The notes beneath the pieces were generated by a model that was not told the origin of the DNA, did no database searches, and was given only the letters and a program-made list of their open reading frames with translations. Made by a program: the position numbers and the translations under genes. A stretch of 64,000 bases of DNA from Pseudomonas lalkuanensis. Lineage in GTDB: Bacteria > Pseudomonadota > Gammaproteobacteria > Pseudomonadales > Pseudomonadaceae. The stretch is taken from contig NZ_CP043311.1 in NCBI RefSeq assembly GCF_008807375.1, forward strand, positions 4,320,001 through 4,384,000, in the 5' to 3' direction. Positions 63,433 to 64,000 of this stretch are shown here, one piece after another (positions within the stretch are counted from its first letter, which is position 1; every line of letters begins with the position of its first letter).

Positions 63433-64000
63433 TCAGGCATCCAACCAGACGTGTTCGGCGAACATGTAGCCCATCAACCCACCGAGCGGATGGGGAGAAA
63501 GGCCTTTCAGCTTGGCGTTGTGGCCGTCGAGGCTGCTGTTGAACTGCGGGATACCGATGCCGCCGTGCTCATGCACCAGCACCTGCATGTCGGCGTACAT
63601 CTGTTTCCGCTTGGCCTCGTCGGTCTCGCCGCGGGCGGCAAGCAGTAGTTGGTCAAACTGCTCATTCTTCCAGCCCGACTCGTTCATGCTGGCGTCGGAC
63701 TGGAAGAACAGACTGAACAGCAGATCCGCGGTCGGCCGTGTACCGACGTTGCCGAAGCCCAGCGGGTGCTTCATCCAGTGGCTGGACCAGTAGCCGTCTG
63801 CCGGTACCCGTTTGATATCGAGCTTGAGCCCGATCTGCTGGCCCGACAGCTGCAGCAACTGGGCGATGTCCAGCGAACCGGTAGCGGCTTCGGAGGCCAC
63901 CAGCGGAATGGAGCGCCCGGTCATGCCAGACTTCTGCAGGTGAAACTTGGCCTTCTCCGGGTCGAACTCACGCTGCGGAAGACCAGCGAAGTAGTAGCGG
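63433..64000 (-). CDS. Oligopeptide-type substrate-binding protein, 5' partial
   Basis: The frame continues to the right edge, so the N-terminus and signal peptide are missing; about 189 residues remain. C-terminal SBP_bac_5 features are visible (WMKHPLGFGNVGTRPTADLL, QFDQLLLAARGETDEAKRKQMYADMQVLVHEHGGIGIPQF). First gene of the operon. Likely binds the peptide- or opine-like substrate of the linked dehydrogenase and deacylase. Confidence 0.9.
   Translation of the reverse strand, partial: RYYFAGLPQREFDPEKAKFHLQKSGMTGRSIPLVASEAATGSLDIAQLLQLSGQQIGLKLDIKRVPADGYWSSHWMKHPLGFGNVGTRPTADLLFSLFFQSDASMNESGWKNEQFDQLLLAARGETDEAKRKQMYADMQVLVHEHGGIGIPQFNSSLDGHNAKLKGLSPHPLGGLMGYMFAEHVWLDA

Overview
The window looks like a chromosomal stretch of a Pseudomonas species. 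The main evidence is an MvaT-type H-NS family protein, a glycine-cleavage operon in the order gcvH-gcvP-glyA-sdaA-gcvT beside a TyrR-type enhancer-binding protein (the GcsR arrangement known from P. aeruginosa), high-GC codon use, and many orphan catabolic operons with local regulators. Both edges cut a gene. No rRNA, tRNA or CRISPR array was seen.

Layout. 0-3.4 kb: three translationally coupled genes (tyrosine-recombinase-like, tyrosine recombinase, small HTH/coiled-coil) that match my memory of gamma-mobile-trio (GMT) modules gmtY-gmtZ-gmtX; this is probably one end of a mobile island. 3.5-9.1 kb: a possible structured RNA, a DUF1349 protein, an APC-family permease and a dCache chemoreceptor. 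9.1-12.2 kb: an enolase-superfamily dehydratase, a RidA protein and an mmsA remnant, divergent from a GntR/FCD regulator. 12.2-15.7 kb: an aldehyde dehydrogenase, a flavin reductase and an SHMT-like protein that has lost the PLP lysine. 15.9-26.1 kb: lipA, gcvT, sdaA, glyA, gcvP, gcvH and the gcsR-like regulator. 26.1-40.9 kb: an FAD oxidoreductase, a GMC dehydrogenase, a PotABC-type transporter, a luciferase-like monooxygenase, the divergent Tat-exported binding protein, an AcoR-type sigma-54 activator, and a D-2-hydroxyacid dehydrogenase-MFS-ribB operon. 41-44.2 kb: a small accessory patch (LRAT-like protein, MvaT homologue, ATPase remnant, membrane protein, a 42-residue protein). 44.7-53.3 kb: two orphan amino-acid binding proteins, Lrp, HAD, gabT, ghrA-like, a TonB-receptor remnant, a tartrate/malate-type dehydrogenase and a semialdehyde dehydrogenase. 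53.4-64 kb: a chemoreceptor and a tight operon with an oligopeptide-type ABC transporter, a heterotrimeric FAD/[2Fe-2S] amine or opine dehydrogenase and an ArgE-like deacylase.

Main result. Five promoters in the first 38 kb carry near-perfect sigma-54 elements (TGGCAY-N5-TTGC), apart from the separate one before gcvH. They precede the APC permease, the aldehyde dehydrogenase operon, the monooxygenase/ABC/GMC cluster, the binding protein and the hydroxyacid dehydrogenase-MFS-ribB operon. Four of the intergenic regions share an inverted repeat of the form TCTCA-N4-TGAGA. With one AcoR-type activator in the middle, this suggests a single, dispersed sigma-54 regulon. It would combine uptake (ABC, APC, MFS), a split two-component flavin monooxygenase (luciferase-like oxygenase at 33.4 kb, flavin reductase at 14.0 kb), extra riboflavin precursor supply (ribB), amine/alcohol/aldehyde oxidation and possibly a lysine-less SHMT homologue. 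The glycine cleavage genes embedded in it would take the glycine or serine produced. The substrate is not determinable from sequence; an alkylated amine or amino alcohol is my inference.
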